From Limosilactobacillus frumenti DSM 13145 (lineage in GTDB: Bacteria; Bacillota; Bacilli; Lactobacillales; Lactobacillaceae): DNA of 64,000 bases. Positions 15,954-25,004 of the stretch are shown piece by piece; positions within the stretch are counted from its first letter, which is position 1, and the number at the start of each line of letters is the position of its first letter. The notes under the pieces were generated by a model that was not told the DNA's origin, made no database searches, and saw nothing but the letters and a program-made list of their open reading frames with translations. The position numbers were made by a program, and so were the translations under genes. The stretch is taken from assembly GCF_001436045.1 (NCBI RefSeq), contig NZ_AZER01000004.1, forward strand, positions 1 to 64,000. The letters run 5' to 3'.

Positions 15954-16745
15954 TTATAGGTCAATGTGCAAACAGTCATCGTACTGGCCAGCTAGCCACT
16001 TATCACCACCAGCAATGAGGTCATGCACATCGCCAGTAGAATATAAGTGAACGTAGCTTTCTTTTTGAGCAGCCAGTAAATCATGGGCAGTAAGGTACTG
16101 TCGAGCTTCATGAACGGTCTCCAAAGCCGGATCAACTAATTTAACTTTGTCACCCATTTTACGTTGGATTTCCTTGGATAGAAATGGAAAATGGGTACAG
16201 CCAAGAATTAAGGCTTGGACCGGATGATTATCAAACATTGATAGTTGCTGATTAACAGTTACTTGGGCTTTTGCTGTGCCAGTCTGCCCGTGTTCAACAA
16301 TTGATACTAGTGGTTGTGTTGCTTGAGCAACGACATGAACATTAGGCGATAGTTGATGAATGTCCCGAACATATGCGCCATCCTGGGTCGTTGAATCCGT
16401 GGCAATCACGCCTATAGATGCCGCCCCTGTCTTCACAGCAGCTTTAGCCCCCGGCTGGATAACACCAATTACCGGAATTGGTAATTCTTGGGACACGCGA
16501 TCTAAGGCGGCCGCTGTGGCAGTGTTGCATGCAATGATCATCATTTTAACGTCTTGATGCAACAAGAATTGGCCAATCTGACTAACCAAGCGCCGGATAG
16601 TTGCTTGTGGTTTAGTTCCATATGGAAAATGGCCTTCATCGCCAACAAATACTAACGATTCGTTAGGCAATTGCTGACGCAAAACTCGGGCGACGGAAAG
16701 CCCCCCTAAGCCAGAATCCATCATACCAATTGGTCGATTGTCCAA
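15954..16745 (-). CDS. murI: Glutamate racemase
   Basis: Glutamate racemase, 263 residues, makes D-glutamate for peptidoglycan. Catalytic cysteines lie in the motifs IACNTATAAAL (about residue 73) and ILGCTHFPF (about 185); MDSGLGGLSV lies near residue 9. I place the start at TTG 16745 because GAGG of TGAGGTGAT stands eight bases before it and the protein then begins MDNRPIG, as in other MurI proteins. A GTG at 16754 would overlap that site. First gene of murI-rdgB-yfcE. Confidence 0.95.
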   Translation of the reverse strand: MDNRPIGMMDSGLGGLSVARVLRQQLPNESLVFVGDEGHFPYGTKPQATIRRLVSQIGQFLLHQDVKMMIIACNTATAAALDRVSQELPIPVIGVIQPGAKAAVKTGAASIGVIATDSTTQDGAYVRDIHQLSPNVHVVAQATQPLVSIVEHGQTGTAKAQVTVNQQLSMFDNHPVQALILGCTHFPFLSKEIQRKMGDKVKLVDPALETVHEARQYLTAHDLLAAQKESYVHLYSTGDVHDLIAGGDKWLAGQYDDCLHIDL

Positions 16746-16781
16746 AAATATCACCTCATTAGTTCTTTCTCTTGAAACTTA

Positions 16782-16810
16782 ATTATCTTTTTTAATCAAA
16801 TAAAATGCAA
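16782..16810 (-). promoter_or_regulatory. Promoter of murI operon
   Basis: On the minus strand there is a -35 TTGCAT (16805-16810) and a -10 GATAAT (16782-16787) with a 17-base spacer. It lies in the divergent gap with yslB, whose own -10 (TATAAT) is at 16851-16856 on the plus strand with a weak -35. Confidence 0.6.
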
Positions 16811-16889
16811 GTTTTATGAAAATTCTTCGCCCGTTAATCAAATTGTTCAGTATAATTAGTGTGATTGTAAAAAAGGAGTAAGTCAATTT

Positions 16890-17414
16890 ATGAGTCAAGA
16901 ACTTTATAATTCACTATTAGCTGGACATGAAGGGATCACTAATGGTGCCTTGCGTGACGTCATTTTACCAGCCATTCTCGGTAAGGAAGCTGATGAAATG
17001 TTATATTGGATTGGCAAAGATGTGGCCCGCGAATTTCCAGTTCAAACTAATGATGAGTTAATCCTCTTAGCCAAACAACTAGGCTTCGGGGACCTATCGT
17101 TACAAAAGAAAAGTGCGACAAGCCAAGAGTGGCAACTTGCTGGACCAATTGTTCGTGAACGCATCAACAGACGTAAGGAACAAACATCATTTGGCTTAGA
17201 GACAGGATTTTTAGCACAAGAAATCGAATTCCAGGTAAATTCAGTTGCCGAAGCTGAAATCATCGAACGACACAAAGATAACATTACCATTCTTGTTAAA
17301 AATGATCCATCTTCTGATGCCGACAGCGAACGAACTGAACTAGTTACCTTTATTCATCCCCAACAAAGTGTTCCCCAACCACAGCCGACTAAGAAACGTC
17401 GTCACAATAAGTAG
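16890..17414 (+). CDS. yslB: YslB family protein (DUF2507)
   Basis: A 174-residue YslB-like protein; function unknown, possibly with a V4R/heme-NO-type fold. The conserved start region LRDVILPAILGKEADEMLYW and GKDVAREFP (residues 20-50) and the FGLETGFLAQEIEF region match the family. The C-terminal 25 residues are a low-complexity Pro/Gln and basic tail (PQPQPTKKRRHNK). AAAAAGGAG lies about nine bases before the ATG. It is divergent from murI and convergent with trxA. Confidence 0.85.
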   Translation: MSQELYNSLLAGHEGITNGALRDVILPAILGKEADEMLYWIGKDVAREFPVQTNDELILLAKQLGFGDLSLQKKSATSQEWQLAGPIVRERINRRKEQTSFGLETGFLAQEIEFQVNSVAEAEIIERHKDNITILVKNDPSSDADSERTELVTFIHPQQSVPQPQPTKKRRHNK

Positions 17415-17433
17415 TCGAAACAATAATAACAAC

Positions 17434-17483
17434 AAAATGGACACGAACCCTTGAATTATCAAAGATTCGTGCCCGTTTTGTTT
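17434..17483. terminator. Bidirectional terminator between yslB and trxA
   Basis: A stem AAAATGGACACGAA with TTCGTGCCCGTTTT (two imperfect pairs) and an 18-base loop. It has T-rich runs on both strands and serves the two convergent genes. Confidence 0.75.
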
Positions 17484-17793
17484 ATAAGTATTGTTGAAGA
17501 AGTTGTTGAAGTTGTTCTTTAGAGTGGTAACCGATTACCTTATCAACCACTTGACCATCCTTCTTAATGAGTAAAGTTGGAATACTCATAATTTGGAAAG
17601 AACGTGGCACCTCTGGGTTTTGGTCCACATCCATCTTGAAGAACTTAACATTAGTCATTTCTTCAGATAGTTTTTCTACGACTGGTGATTGCATTCGACA
17701 TGGTCCACACCAGGTTGCCCAGAAGTCAGTTAAAGTCACCCCTTGGGCAGTATCTTGTTCAAAATTTTGATCGGTTGTTACTGCAACACTCAT
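17482..17793 (-). CDS. trxA: Thioredoxin
   Basis: Thioredoxin, 103 residues. The active site is FWATWCGPCRMQSP (WCGPC at about residues 28-32), with DFWATW before it and the cis-proline in IMSIPTLLI (about 72). It reduces disulfides in the cytoplasm with thioredoxin reductase (not in the window). It follows mutS2 by 77 bases on the same strand, a pairing common in Firmicutes. GGAGGG precedes the ATG. Confidence 0.96.
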   Translation of the reverse strand: MSVAVTTDQNFEQDTAQGVTLTDFWATWCGPCRMQSPVVEKLSEEMTNVKFFKMDVDQNPEVPRSFQIMSIPTLLIKKDGQVVDKVIGYHSKEQLQQLLQQYL

Positions 17794-17870
17794 GTTGTCG
17801 CCCTCCTTTGTTAATTCATGCCTATAGGATACCAGAGCTACCTGATAAAGTCACTAATTTTGCTTACTAA

Positions 17871-20255
17871 TTATAAGTTAACTATGGTAGCCCCATCGCC
17901 ACCAGCATTCGGTGCCGCATAAGAGAAGGATTTAACCCGCGGATTACTTCGCAAATATTCTTGGGTACCCTTACGCAAAGCACCCGTTCCCTTTCCATGA
18001 ATAATCGTCACGGTGCCCAGATTATTCAGTAAAGCATGGTCAATAAAATCGCTTAATTCACTCATTGCCTGTTCATAGCGATGTCCCCGCAGGTCTAAAC
18101 GTGCAGAAGTCCGCCGGGTTTGAGTAGTATGAACAGCCCCGGTATGGCGACGTTCCTTCTGCTCTTTTTCTGCCTTGGATTGGCGAATGGCACTTTTACT
18201 AATCTTCTCAAGGTCATTTTCATCAATTTCCATCCGCAAAATGCCAATCTGAACTTCCCATTTATGGTGACCACGTTGCGACAACAGTTCACCCTGTTGC
18301 CCATACGACTTCACTAAAACCGGATCACCAACATGAAAGTCATGTTTTTGTTTAGCGCGACGTAAAACAGAATTATTCTTTAACCGTGGATTATCCTGAT
18401 GCAATGCGTTAAGGGCCCCTTGAGCATCAATCAGTTCATTTTCTTTAATTTGTCCCTGTTTAACCTCCATCTGACGGAGATGGTGGATGATCTGGTTAGC
18501 CTTACGCTTAGCTTGTGAAACTTGGTGATTAGCTTGTGAGCGGGCCTGGTCAAGCAAGTGGTCACGTTGTTCATTAAAACGCCCAAGCTTTTGTTCCAAC
18601 TCTGCCTTCGTCTGCTGATTCTCCCGGACAAGCTTTTGCAACCGTTCATTTTCTTCTCGGGCCTGTTTCCGCTCTTCTACCAGGTCACCAATCATTTTAT
18701 TAAGATCTTGACTATCATCAGAAACCAGTGAACGTGCTTCGCTAATAATAGCTGAATTCAACCCTAACCGGTGAGCAATTTCAATTCCATTAGACTGACC
18801 AGGAATTCCTAACAGCAGATGATAAGTCGGTTGCAAAGTTTCTTGATCAAACTCCATACTGGCATTAATGGTATCAGTCCGATCATAACCATATACTTTG
18901 AGTTCTGGGTAGTGTGTGGTAATCACTACATCACTACCCTTTGTACCAATATAATCCAAAATAGCCATTGCCAAAGCAGCCCCTTCTTTTGGATCAGTCC
19001 CCGCACCTAATTCATCAAGGAGCACAAGGCTGTGGCTAGTGATCTGGCCAAGGATGGCTTTAACATTATCCATGTGACCAGAGAAAGTACTCAGATTTTG
19101 TTCCAGTGACTGCTCATCCCCAATGTCGGTAAAGATATCATCAAAAACGGCAACCTGGCTACCTTCTTGTGCCGTAATGAATAATCCCGCTTGGGCCATT
19201 AGTTGCAACAGACCAAGGGTCTTCAAAGTGATGGTTTTACCACCAGTGTTGGGACCTGTAATAATAATGGCCGATTGCTTACCGCCTAATTTGATATCAT
19301 TGGCAACCACCTTGTTGGCAGGAATTAACGGGTGCTTAGCCTTTCTCAAGATTACTTGATTTTTATCAGACAAAATCGGCAAACTTGCTTTCATTTGTTT
19401 CGCAAGCCGTGCTTTAGCATTAATAAAATCCAGGTGTCCTAAAATCTTAGCATTAGCAGCAATGTCCATGCGATAAGGGGTAATTAAACTGGATAGCTCT
19501 GCTAACACCTCGAGAACTGCTTGGTGCTCTTCAACTTGGGCCTGACGTAAACGGTTATTATAATCAACAACACTAGCTGGTTCGATATAGAGGGTTTGCC
19601 CACTAGCACTTTGGTCATGAACCACTCCGCCAAAGCGATTACGATATTGAACTTGAACAGGGATAACATAGCGGTTATTGCGAACGGTCACAATGGGATC
19701 ACTTAAGTATTTAGCATTTCGACCATGCGTGAAATGTTGCATTTGTTGGTGGATCTCATTCTCCGTTTTGACAATTAACTGCCGAACACCATGCAAATGA
19801 CTGGAAGCTTCGTCGTTGACGTGACCATCCGGATCAATCGACTGTACCAATCGTTTAGTAATTGTTGGGATAGTTGTTAACTGGTCGACAACATCCGGGA
19901 TTGTTCGTAACTGCACCTTCTTTTCTGCCATGCGGGCAAAGAAGTTTTTAATTGCCATACTGGCTTGCAGAACTGCTGTAATTTGTGCTAGTTCAGTTCC
20001 ATTCAAGTTAGCCTGCACTTTGAGGCGCTTCATCTGCGGCTCAATATTTTTTAATTGTGGCAAAGGGATTCCTCCCTCAAGGCGCAAAATATCGGCACCA
20101 TCTGTAGTTTCATCCAGCATTTGTTGAATAGTAGCACGGTCATTAACTGGCGTTAATTCTGCTAATTCACGTTTTCCCGCAGCCGATACTAAATAGTGCT
20201 GTAATTGATTCTTAATTTGTTGAAATTCAAGTGTTTCGATTGCCTTAGTATTCAA
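17871..20255 (-). CDS. mutS2: MutS2 (Smr-domain ATPase)
   Basis: MutS2, about 794 residues. It lacks the mismatch-recognition domain of MutS. The ATPase has Walker A GPNTGGKTITLK near residue 335 and Walker B LVLLDELGAGTDP near 410. A coiled coil and KOW-like region follow, and then the C-terminal Smr nuclease-like domain (LDLRGHRYEQAM; IIHGKGTGALR). Known roles in other species are suppression of recombination and rescue of collided ribosomes. The TTG at 20255 fits the family start (NTKAIETLEF) and has AGAGG eight bases upstream; GTG at 20264 is the alternative. Confidence 0.95.
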   Translation of the reverse strand: MNTKAIETLEFQQIKNQLQHYLVSAAGKRELAELTPVNDRATIQQMLDETTDGADILRLEGGIPLPQLKNIEPQMKRLKVQANLNGTELAQITAVLQASMAIKNFFARMAEKKVQLRTIPDVVDQLTTIPTITKRLVQSIDPDGHVNDEASSHLHGVRQLIVKTENEIHQQMQHFTHGRNAKYLSDPIVTVRNNRYVIPVQVQYRNRFGGVVHDQSASGQTLYIEPASVVDYNNRLRQAQVEEHQAVLEVLAELSSLITPYRMDIAANAKILGHLDFINAKARLAKQMKASLPILSDKNQVILRKAKHPLIPANKVVANDIKLGGKQSAIIITGPNTGGKTITLKTLGLLQLMAQAGLFITAQEGSQVAVFDDIFTDIGDEQSLEQNLSTFSGHMDNVKAILGQITSHSLVLLDELGAGTDPKEGAALAMAILDYIGTKGSDVVITTHYPELKVYGYDRTDTINASMEFDQETLQPTYHLLLGIPGQSNGIEIAHRLGLNSAIISEARSLVSDDSQDLNKMIGDLVEERKQAREENERLQKLVRENQQTKAELEQKLGRFNEQRDHLLDQARSQANHQVSQAKRKANQIIHHLRQMEVKQGQIKENELIDAQGALNALHQDNPRLKNNSVLRRAKQKHDFHVGDPVLVKSYGQQGELLSQRGHHKWEVQIGILRMEIDENDLEKISKSAIRQSKAEKEQKERRHTGAVHTTQTRRTSARLDLRGHRYEQAMSELSDFIDHALLNNLGTVTIIHGKGTGALRKGTQEYLRSNPRVKSFSYAAPNAGGDGATIVNL

Positions 20256-20269
20256 ATCTTCCACCTCTT

Positions 20270-20797
20270 CTATCTGAATAGGTCAATCATCTGTTCACTA
20301 ATAACTGGTGTTTGTGAAACCATCCACTGAGCTAGTTCCGAGTTAGCAAGCTGCACCTGCCACCAACCATTTGGCCACAGCTGGCCAATTAATAGGACAA
20401 CCACAATCACCAGGTAACAACAGATTACCGCAACGATACCACCCGCTAACCGATCGATAGTTCCAAGAATCGGTAAATGTTTGATCCAGCCTAGTTTTCT
20501 TAAAATAATGTGTAACACGATGATTAGGACAATGAAGATAACCAGTTGCGCTAATCCATGATAAAAAAACTGATTTAAGTCCAAGTGGGCCAATTGGTCA
20601 CCAGACAACGGTGTCGTTCCATTTGCCTGTGGGAAAATGTTAACTAGCCAATTACCAACAAGTGGGCTAATCATTTGGGCACCAACCCAGGCGATAATAT
20701 AAACGGCAACAGAAGCAACCATGGTAAAGATTCCCCGTTGATGGCCAAGTCCAAACGAAGCTAGCAACAGTAAAATTATAATGGTCGTTAATATCAT
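20270..20797 (-). CDS. cvpA: CvpA family membrane protein
   Basis: A CvpA-like integral membrane protein of 175 residues, with helices near residues 2-20, 25-45, 80-105 and 118-140. The family was named for colicin V production; its role in Firmicutes is unclear. The ATG at 20797 has AAAGGAG seven bases upstream and gives a protein starting in the first helix (MILTTIIILLLLASFGLGHQ). It lies directly before mutS2 (as in Bacillus yshB-mutS2). Confidence 0.88.
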   Translation of the reverse strand: MILTTIIILLLLASFGLGHQRGIFTMVASVAVYIIAWVGAQMISPLVGNWLVNIFPQANGTTPLSGDQLAHLDLNQFFYHGLAQLVIFIVLIIVLHIILRKLGWIKHLPILGTIDRLAGGIVAVICCYLVIVVVLLIGQLWPNGWWQVQLANSELAQWMVSQTPVISEQMIDLFR

Positions 20798-20888
20798 TAC
20801 AATGCTCCTTTTTACGTAACAGCAACAGGAAGGCCAAGTCAATCACCATGTGGAGCTGACTTGGCCTTCATAATTTAAAATCAGATGA

Positions 20889-21188
20889 TTATCCTTGGAA
20901 ATGTCCATCATTATCAAGAAATGTATTGAGGACCTGTTCAACCATGTCCCATTCTTGATCATCCTCGATTGGTACGAGGTCCTGGCCATCACCGTCTTGA
21001 TTATCAGCAACAATGTAAGCTTGGATATCAACTGAATCATCATTTTCTTGGTCCGCTGGATAGATAAAAATGTATGATTTACCATAATCATCCGAATCAA
21101 ACGTAAACAGTTCTTTAAACAACTGTTCATTGCCATCTTCATCGATTAAAGTAATTAATTGATCATCTGACTGTTCTTGTTTACTCAT
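20889..21188 (-). CDS. DUF1292 family protein (YrzB-like)
   Basis: A 99-residue acidic protein of the DUF1292/YrzB family: LITLIDEDGNEQLFKEL at residues 11-27, then KSYIFIYPA and DLVPIEDDQEWDMVEQVL. Unknown function. It is always found behind ruvX and ireB in Firmicutes, as here, with a nine-base gap after ruvX. Confidence 0.92.
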   Translation of the reverse strand: MSKQEQSDDQLITLIDEDGNEQLFKELFTFDSDDYGKSYIFIYPADQENDDSVDIQAYIVADNQDGDGQDLVPIEDDQEWDMVEQVLNTFLDNDGHFQG

Positions 21189-21197
21189 TTATTTTCC

Positions 21198-21641
21198 TCA
21201 CTTTAACAGCTGTACTAACTTTCCATGACGGTCTAAATAGCTTTGCAAAATAAAAGTAGCTGCGACTTCATCAATCACCTTTTTTTGCTTTGCCCGCGAT
21301 ATGTCCGCCTCTTCAACCAACATCCGGTGAGCTTCAACGGTGGTCAAACGTTCATCCTGGAAGTCAACAGGAATATCTGGAAAACGCTTCTTAAGTAATT
21401 CTCCGTAATGATGGGACGCATCAACCCGTGGTCCCTCAGTGTTATTCATATTCTTAGGAAGCCCAACAACAAAACCGCCAACCTGCTTTTGCTGAACTAA
21501 TTCAGCAACTCGGTCGATTCCAAATATTTCTTCGTCTTCATTTATGGGAATAATCTCGACTGCCTGTGCTGTCCACCCTAATGGATCACTAACAGAAATA
21601 CCAACAGTCTTTGAGCCAACATCTAACCCCATTAGTCTCAT
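21198..21641 (-). CDS. ruvX: Holliday junction resolvase-like RuvX (YqgF)
   Basis: YqgF/RuvX family RNase H-fold nuclease, 147 residues, implicated in rRNA maturation and in junction resolution. The motif [16 protein letters not shown] (first acid, about residue 6), the [16 protein letters not shown] motif (about 55-70) and the [12 protein letters not shown] motif (about 98-110) are present. It overlaps the ireB stop by four bases. Confidence 0.95.
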   Translation of the reverse strand: MRLMGLDVGSKTVGISVSDPLGWTAQAVEIIPINEDEEIFGIDRVAELVQQKQVGGFVVGLPKNMNNTEGPRVDASHHYGELLKKRFPDIPVDFQDERLTTVEAHRMLVEEADISRAKQKKVIDEVAATFILQSYLDRHGKLVQLLK

Positions 21642-21907
21642 TTAGTCTCACCATTATTCTTCAGGTAAAAACGGACTAATTCTTCAATAATTTCATCACG
21701 TTCATGCTGGCGGATCAAATTCCGAGCATCATTCAACCGCGGAATGTAAGCGGGGTCTCCAGATAAAAGATATCCAACAATTTGATTAATGGGATTGTAG
21801 CCCTTCTCTTCCAAAGCTTCATAAACAGTCTTTAAGGTTTGTTTGATGTTTTCTTGGTGGTTTTGACCAAAATCAAAAAACATCGTCTTATCATTATTTG
21901 TGGACAT
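21638..21907 (-). CDS. ireB: IreB family regulatory phosphoprotein (DUF965)
   Basis: An 89-residue IreB family protein. In Enterococcus, IreB is phosphorylated on threonine by the PASTA kinase IreK and tunes cephalosporin tolerance. Conserved features are [40 protein letters not shown] and the C-terminal RHERDEI-like stretch ([11 protein letters not shown]). The ATG at 21907 is used, with GGAGG eight bases upstream; the track-length start at 21925 is less likely. First gene of the ireB-ruvX-DUF1292-cvpA-mutS2 cluster. Confidence 0.94.
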   Translation of the reverse strand: MSTNNDKTMFFDFGQNHQENIKQTLKTVYEALEEKGYNPINQIVGYLLSGDPAYIPRLNDARNLIRQHERDEIIEELVRFYLKNNGETK

Positions 21908-21939
21908 TAATGTCACCTCCAGCAACTATTCGTTTGTTA

Positions 21940-21968
21940 ATTTTACTATATTCGCGCCCAAAGCACAA
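21940..21968 (-). promoter_or_regulatory. Promoter of ireB-ruvX cluster
   Basis: On the minus strand there is a -35 TTGTGC (21963-21968) and a -10 TAAAAT (21940-21945) with a 17-base spacer, 33 bases before the ireB start. Confidence 0.55.
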
Positions 21969-22009
21969 TTAATGCCTATTTTCCATACTTATAAAATCAC
22001 CAAAGTAAA

Positions 22010-22053
22010 CCAAAATAAAATGGTACCGGAAATTATCTCCGATACCATTTTTT
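22010..22053 (-). terminator. Rho-independent terminator after alaS
   Basis: On the minus strand AAAATGGTATCGGA pairs with TCCGGTACCATTTT around a short loop, followed by ATTTTGG. It lies 30 bases past the alaS stop. Confidence 0.85.
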
Positions 22054-22082
22054 AATGGCTAACGCCACTGACCAAATGATTG

Positions 22083-24737
22083 TTATTTGTTCAGGTAATC
22101 AACAGCTTGTTTCAAGGCATCTTGAATCCCTGCCGGATTCTTACCACCGGCCTGGGCCATATTAGGGCGACCACCACCGCCCCCATTAATAGCTGGGGCA
22201 ATGGACTTAATCAGGTCACCAGCCTTGAGTCCTGCCTTAACCTTATCATCACTTACTGCAACTAAGAGGTTAGCTTTGCCATCGTTAGCTGTGCCCAGAA
22301 CCAAGACATCAGAGAGCTGCTTAGCCCGCCAACTGTCAGCTAATTGCCGTAATTGGCCCATTCCAGCAACTTTAACTTCAGCAACAATTAAGCTACCTTG
22401 GTTAGTCTTTTGAACGTTGTCAAAGACATTATTAGCTTGTTGGGCAGCAATCTTGGATTGAAGAGCTTCACTCTGCTTTTGGGCCTGCTTTAATTCTGAT
22501 TGCAAAGTTTCTACTTGGTGAGGAACTTCCTTCAATTGAGCAACTTTCAAGTCGGTGGCAACTTGATTTAGCAAATCATCATGAGTTTGCAAGAACTTGA
22601 AGGCATCACTAGATGTGACGGCTTCAATCCGCCGAATACCGGCACCAACCCCACCTTCGGAAACAATCTTGAAGAGTCCAAGTTCGTTAGTATTCTTGAC
22701 ATGGTCTCCACCACAGAATTCCGTGTTGTAGTCACCAATCTTAACAACCCGAACTTTATCACCATACTTGTCAGAGAAGAGGGCAATTGCGCCCATTTCC
22801 TTAGCAGAATCGATATCCGTTTCAACCGTCTTAACTGGAATTTCCTTCCAAATCTGTTCATTAACCATTTTTTCAACAGCCTTCAGGTCCTTAGCGGTAA
22901 CTTGACCAAAGTGGTTGAAGTCAAAGCGCAGGTAGTGTTCTTCGACTAATGAACCCGCTTGTTGAGTATGACCACCGAGAACATTCCGCAATGCCTGATC
23001 AAGCAAGTGCGTAGCTGTATGGTTCTTTTCAATCTTCAAATGACGGATCCGGTCAACAACCAGCTTATAACGGGCCCCCTTCTTTAGAGGAGCAGTTAAT
23101 TCTACCCGGTGCAAATTCTGCTGGTTTGGTGCATGTTGAACATCAACAACCCGACCAACCTTCTTACCGTAGTTATCAATAATGTCACCAGTATCAGCAA
23201 CTTGACCACCCATTTCAGCATAAAATGGAGTTACATCAAAGATTACTTCGACATTCTTATCGCCAGGTTGAGCTTCATCAGCCTGCTTACCATCATGAGC
23301 CAAGCCAATTACTTTGGCATTATCAACTGTCAAATCAGTATAGCCAACGTACTTACTGTCTTCTTTGAAGTCTGTCCAGAGATCGGTTTGAACGCCCATC
23401 CCATTATCCATGTCACGGGCATTCCGAGCCCGGTTTTGCTGTTCAGTCATCGCAGCTTGGAAGCCCTTCTCATCAACGGTCAAGCCTTCATCACTAGCAT
23501 ATTCCTTCGTTAATTCGATTGGGAAACCATAGGTATCATACAGCTTAAAGGCAGTCCGACCGTCAATTTCGTTGGTTCCATCATGCTTAGCATTGGCAAT
23601 TACATTGTTGAGGAGATTCAGTCCACCATTCAAGGTTGCACTGAAGCGGTCTTCTTCAGACTTAATAACTGAGGCAATGTAATCAGCATTTTCTAAGACG
23701 TCAGGATAGTAATCCTTCATGATTTCACCAACGGTTGGTACCATCTTAGCTAAGAATGGCTTATCAATACCGAGTTTCTTGCCGGCAACTACTGCCCGCC
23801 GTAACAACCGACGGATAACATAACCACGACCAACATTGGAAGGTAAAGCACCATCGCCAATGGCAAAGGTAATGGTCCGGATGTGGTCAGCAATGATCTT
23901 AAATTGAATATCGTCTTCCTTGTTTTGACCGTACTTCTTGGTCCCGCTGAACTTTTCAGTTTGCTTAATCAGAGGCATGAATAAGTCCGTTTCAAAGTTA
24001 GTCGGGGCGTTTTCAAAGATAGAAACAACCCGTTCAAGCCCCATCCCCGTATCAATATTTTTGTGGGGAAGTGGTTCATAGGTGTCTTCAGGGGTGTGGT
24101 TAAACTGACTGAAGACGATGTTCCAAATTTCCAGGTAACGTTCATTTTCACCACCAGGATAGTTTTCCGGATCATCTTCAGACAAGTTATTGAATTCTTG
24201 ACCACGGTCATAGAAGATTTCCGTATCTGGACCAGAAGGACCTTGACCAATATCCCAGAAGTTATCTTCATCAGGGATCAAGTGGTCCTTAGCTACCCCA
24301 ACTTCACGCCATTTATTATAAGCATCGTGGTCTTTAGGATAATAGGTGATGTAAAGGCGTTCTGGATCGAAGCCAAACCACTTATCGCTGGTCAATAGTT
24401 CCCAGGCCCAAGGAATCACTTCATTCTTAAAGTAATCACCAACGGAGAAGTTTCCAAGCATTTCAAACATGGTGTGGTGACGAGCAGTCTTACCGACATT
24501 TTCAATATCGTTGGTCCGAATACTCTTTTGTGAACTAGTCATCCGCGGATTTTCTGGGACAACTTTGCCATCAAAGTATTTCTTCATTGTGGCAACCCCA
24601 GAATTAATCCACAGTAAAGTTGGGTCGTTTACCGGAATTAGTGAAGCACTAGGCATAATCTTATGGCCGTGTTCTTCAAAGAATTTCAAGTACATCCGCC
24701 GAACTTGAGCACTGTTCAGCTTCTTCAGTTTTTTCAT
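22083..24737 (-). CDS. alaS: Alanyl-tRNA synthetase
   Basis: Class II alanyl-tRNA synthetase with its editing domain, 884 residues, full length. The class II motif 1 region SLIPVNDPTLLWINSGV lies at about residues 32-48, and the motif 2 region reads RHHTMFEMLGNFS near 85. Editing-site zinc motifs are HTATHLLDQAL (about 570) and FCGGDHVKN (about 670). The C-terminal C-Ala domain contains GGGGGRPNMAQAGG. The ATG at 24737 is preferred to one 18 bases upstream because it places GGGAGAG at a proper distance. Controlled by a T-box leader. Confidence 0.97.
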   Translation of the reverse strand: MKKLKKLNSAQVRRMYLKFFEEHGHKIMPSASLIPVNDPTLLWINSGVATMKKYFDGKVVPENPRMTSSQKSIRTNDIENVGKTARHHTMFEMLGNFSVGDYFKNEVIPWAWELLTSDKWFGFDPERLYITYYPKDHDAYNKWREVGVAKDHLIPDEDNFWDIGQGPSGPDTEIFYDRGQEFNNLSEDDPENYPGGENERYLEIWNIVFSQFNHTPEDTYEPLPHKNIDTGMGLERVVSIFENAPTNFETDLFMPLIKQTEKFSGTKKYGQNKEDDIQFKIIADHIRTITFAIGDGALPSNVGRGYVIRRLLRRAVVAGKKLGIDKPFLAKMVPTVGEIMKDYYPDVLENADYIASVIKSEEDRFSATLNGGLNLLNNVIANAKHDGTNEIDGRTAFKLYDTYGFPIELTKEYASDEGLTVDEKGFQAAMTEQQNRARNARDMDNGMGVQTDLWTDFKEDSKYVGYTDLTVDNAKVIGLAHDGKQADEAQPGDKNVEVIFDVTPFYAEMGGQVADTGDIIDNYGKKVGRVVDVQHAPNQQNLHRVELTAPLKKGARYKLVVDRIRHLKIEKNHTATHLLDQALRNVLGGHTQQAGSLVEEHYLRFDFNHFGQVTAKDLKAVEKMVNEQIWKEIPVKTVETDIDSAKEMGAIALFSDKYGDKVRVVKIGDYNTEFCGGDHVKNTNELGLFKIVSEGGVGAGIRRIEAVTSSDAFKFLQTHDDLLNQVATDLKVAQLKEVPHQVETLQSELKQAQKQSEALQSKIAAQQANNVFDNVQKTNQGSLIVAEVKVAGMGQLRQLADSWRAKQLSDVLVLGTANDGKANLLVAVSDDKVKAGLKAGDLIKSIAPAINGGGGGRPNMAQAGGKNPAGIQDALKQAVDYLNK

Positions 24738-24755
24738 TCTTCTCTCCCTTTCCAA

Positions 24756-24970
24756 TCAAAAACAAAATCCATCCCTGCTAACAGAGACGCCGAACTGACG
24801 CGGTACCACTCTGATTGCAACGATGGATTTCGTATACCTCTTATTTCTTACTAAAAAGTAAGGTTGATTATTAAATTATATGAATGGGGAGCACCATCCA
24901 GTGCAAGTCAACCGTTTCATCAACCCGGTTGTTTCTGCAAACATGCATCTGAATGACATGTCCCAAACGA
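24756..24970 (-). promoter_or_regulatory. T-box riboswitch of alaS
   Basis: On the minus strand the leader holds the T-box sequence AGAGTGGTACCGCG (core TGGTACCGCG = 24799-24808), followed by a terminator formed by AAATCCATC (near 24822-24831) and GGATGGATTTTGTTTTT (24757-24773). Uncharged tRNA-Ala would pair with TGGT and form the antiterminator. A stem I with loop GGGTTGATGAAACGG is upstream. The specifier is not certain; a GCT in GATGGTGCTCCC is a candidate. Confidence 0.88.
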
Positions 24971-24975
24971 GTCAT

Positions 24976-25004
24976 ATTATAGCGAACAATTAATCCAAAA
25001 TCAA
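24976..25004 (-). promoter_or_regulatory. Promoter of alaS
   Basis: On the minus strand there is a -35 TTGATT (24999-25004) and a perfect -10 TATAAT (24976-24981) with a 17-base spacer. The -35 overlaps the stop codon of the helicase gene. Confidence 0.75.

Noticed and set aside
23109-23513. 134-codon plus-strand ORF opposite alaS
   Set aside because: Antisense shadow of a strongly conserved synthetase gene; no ribosome binding site and no protein family seen.
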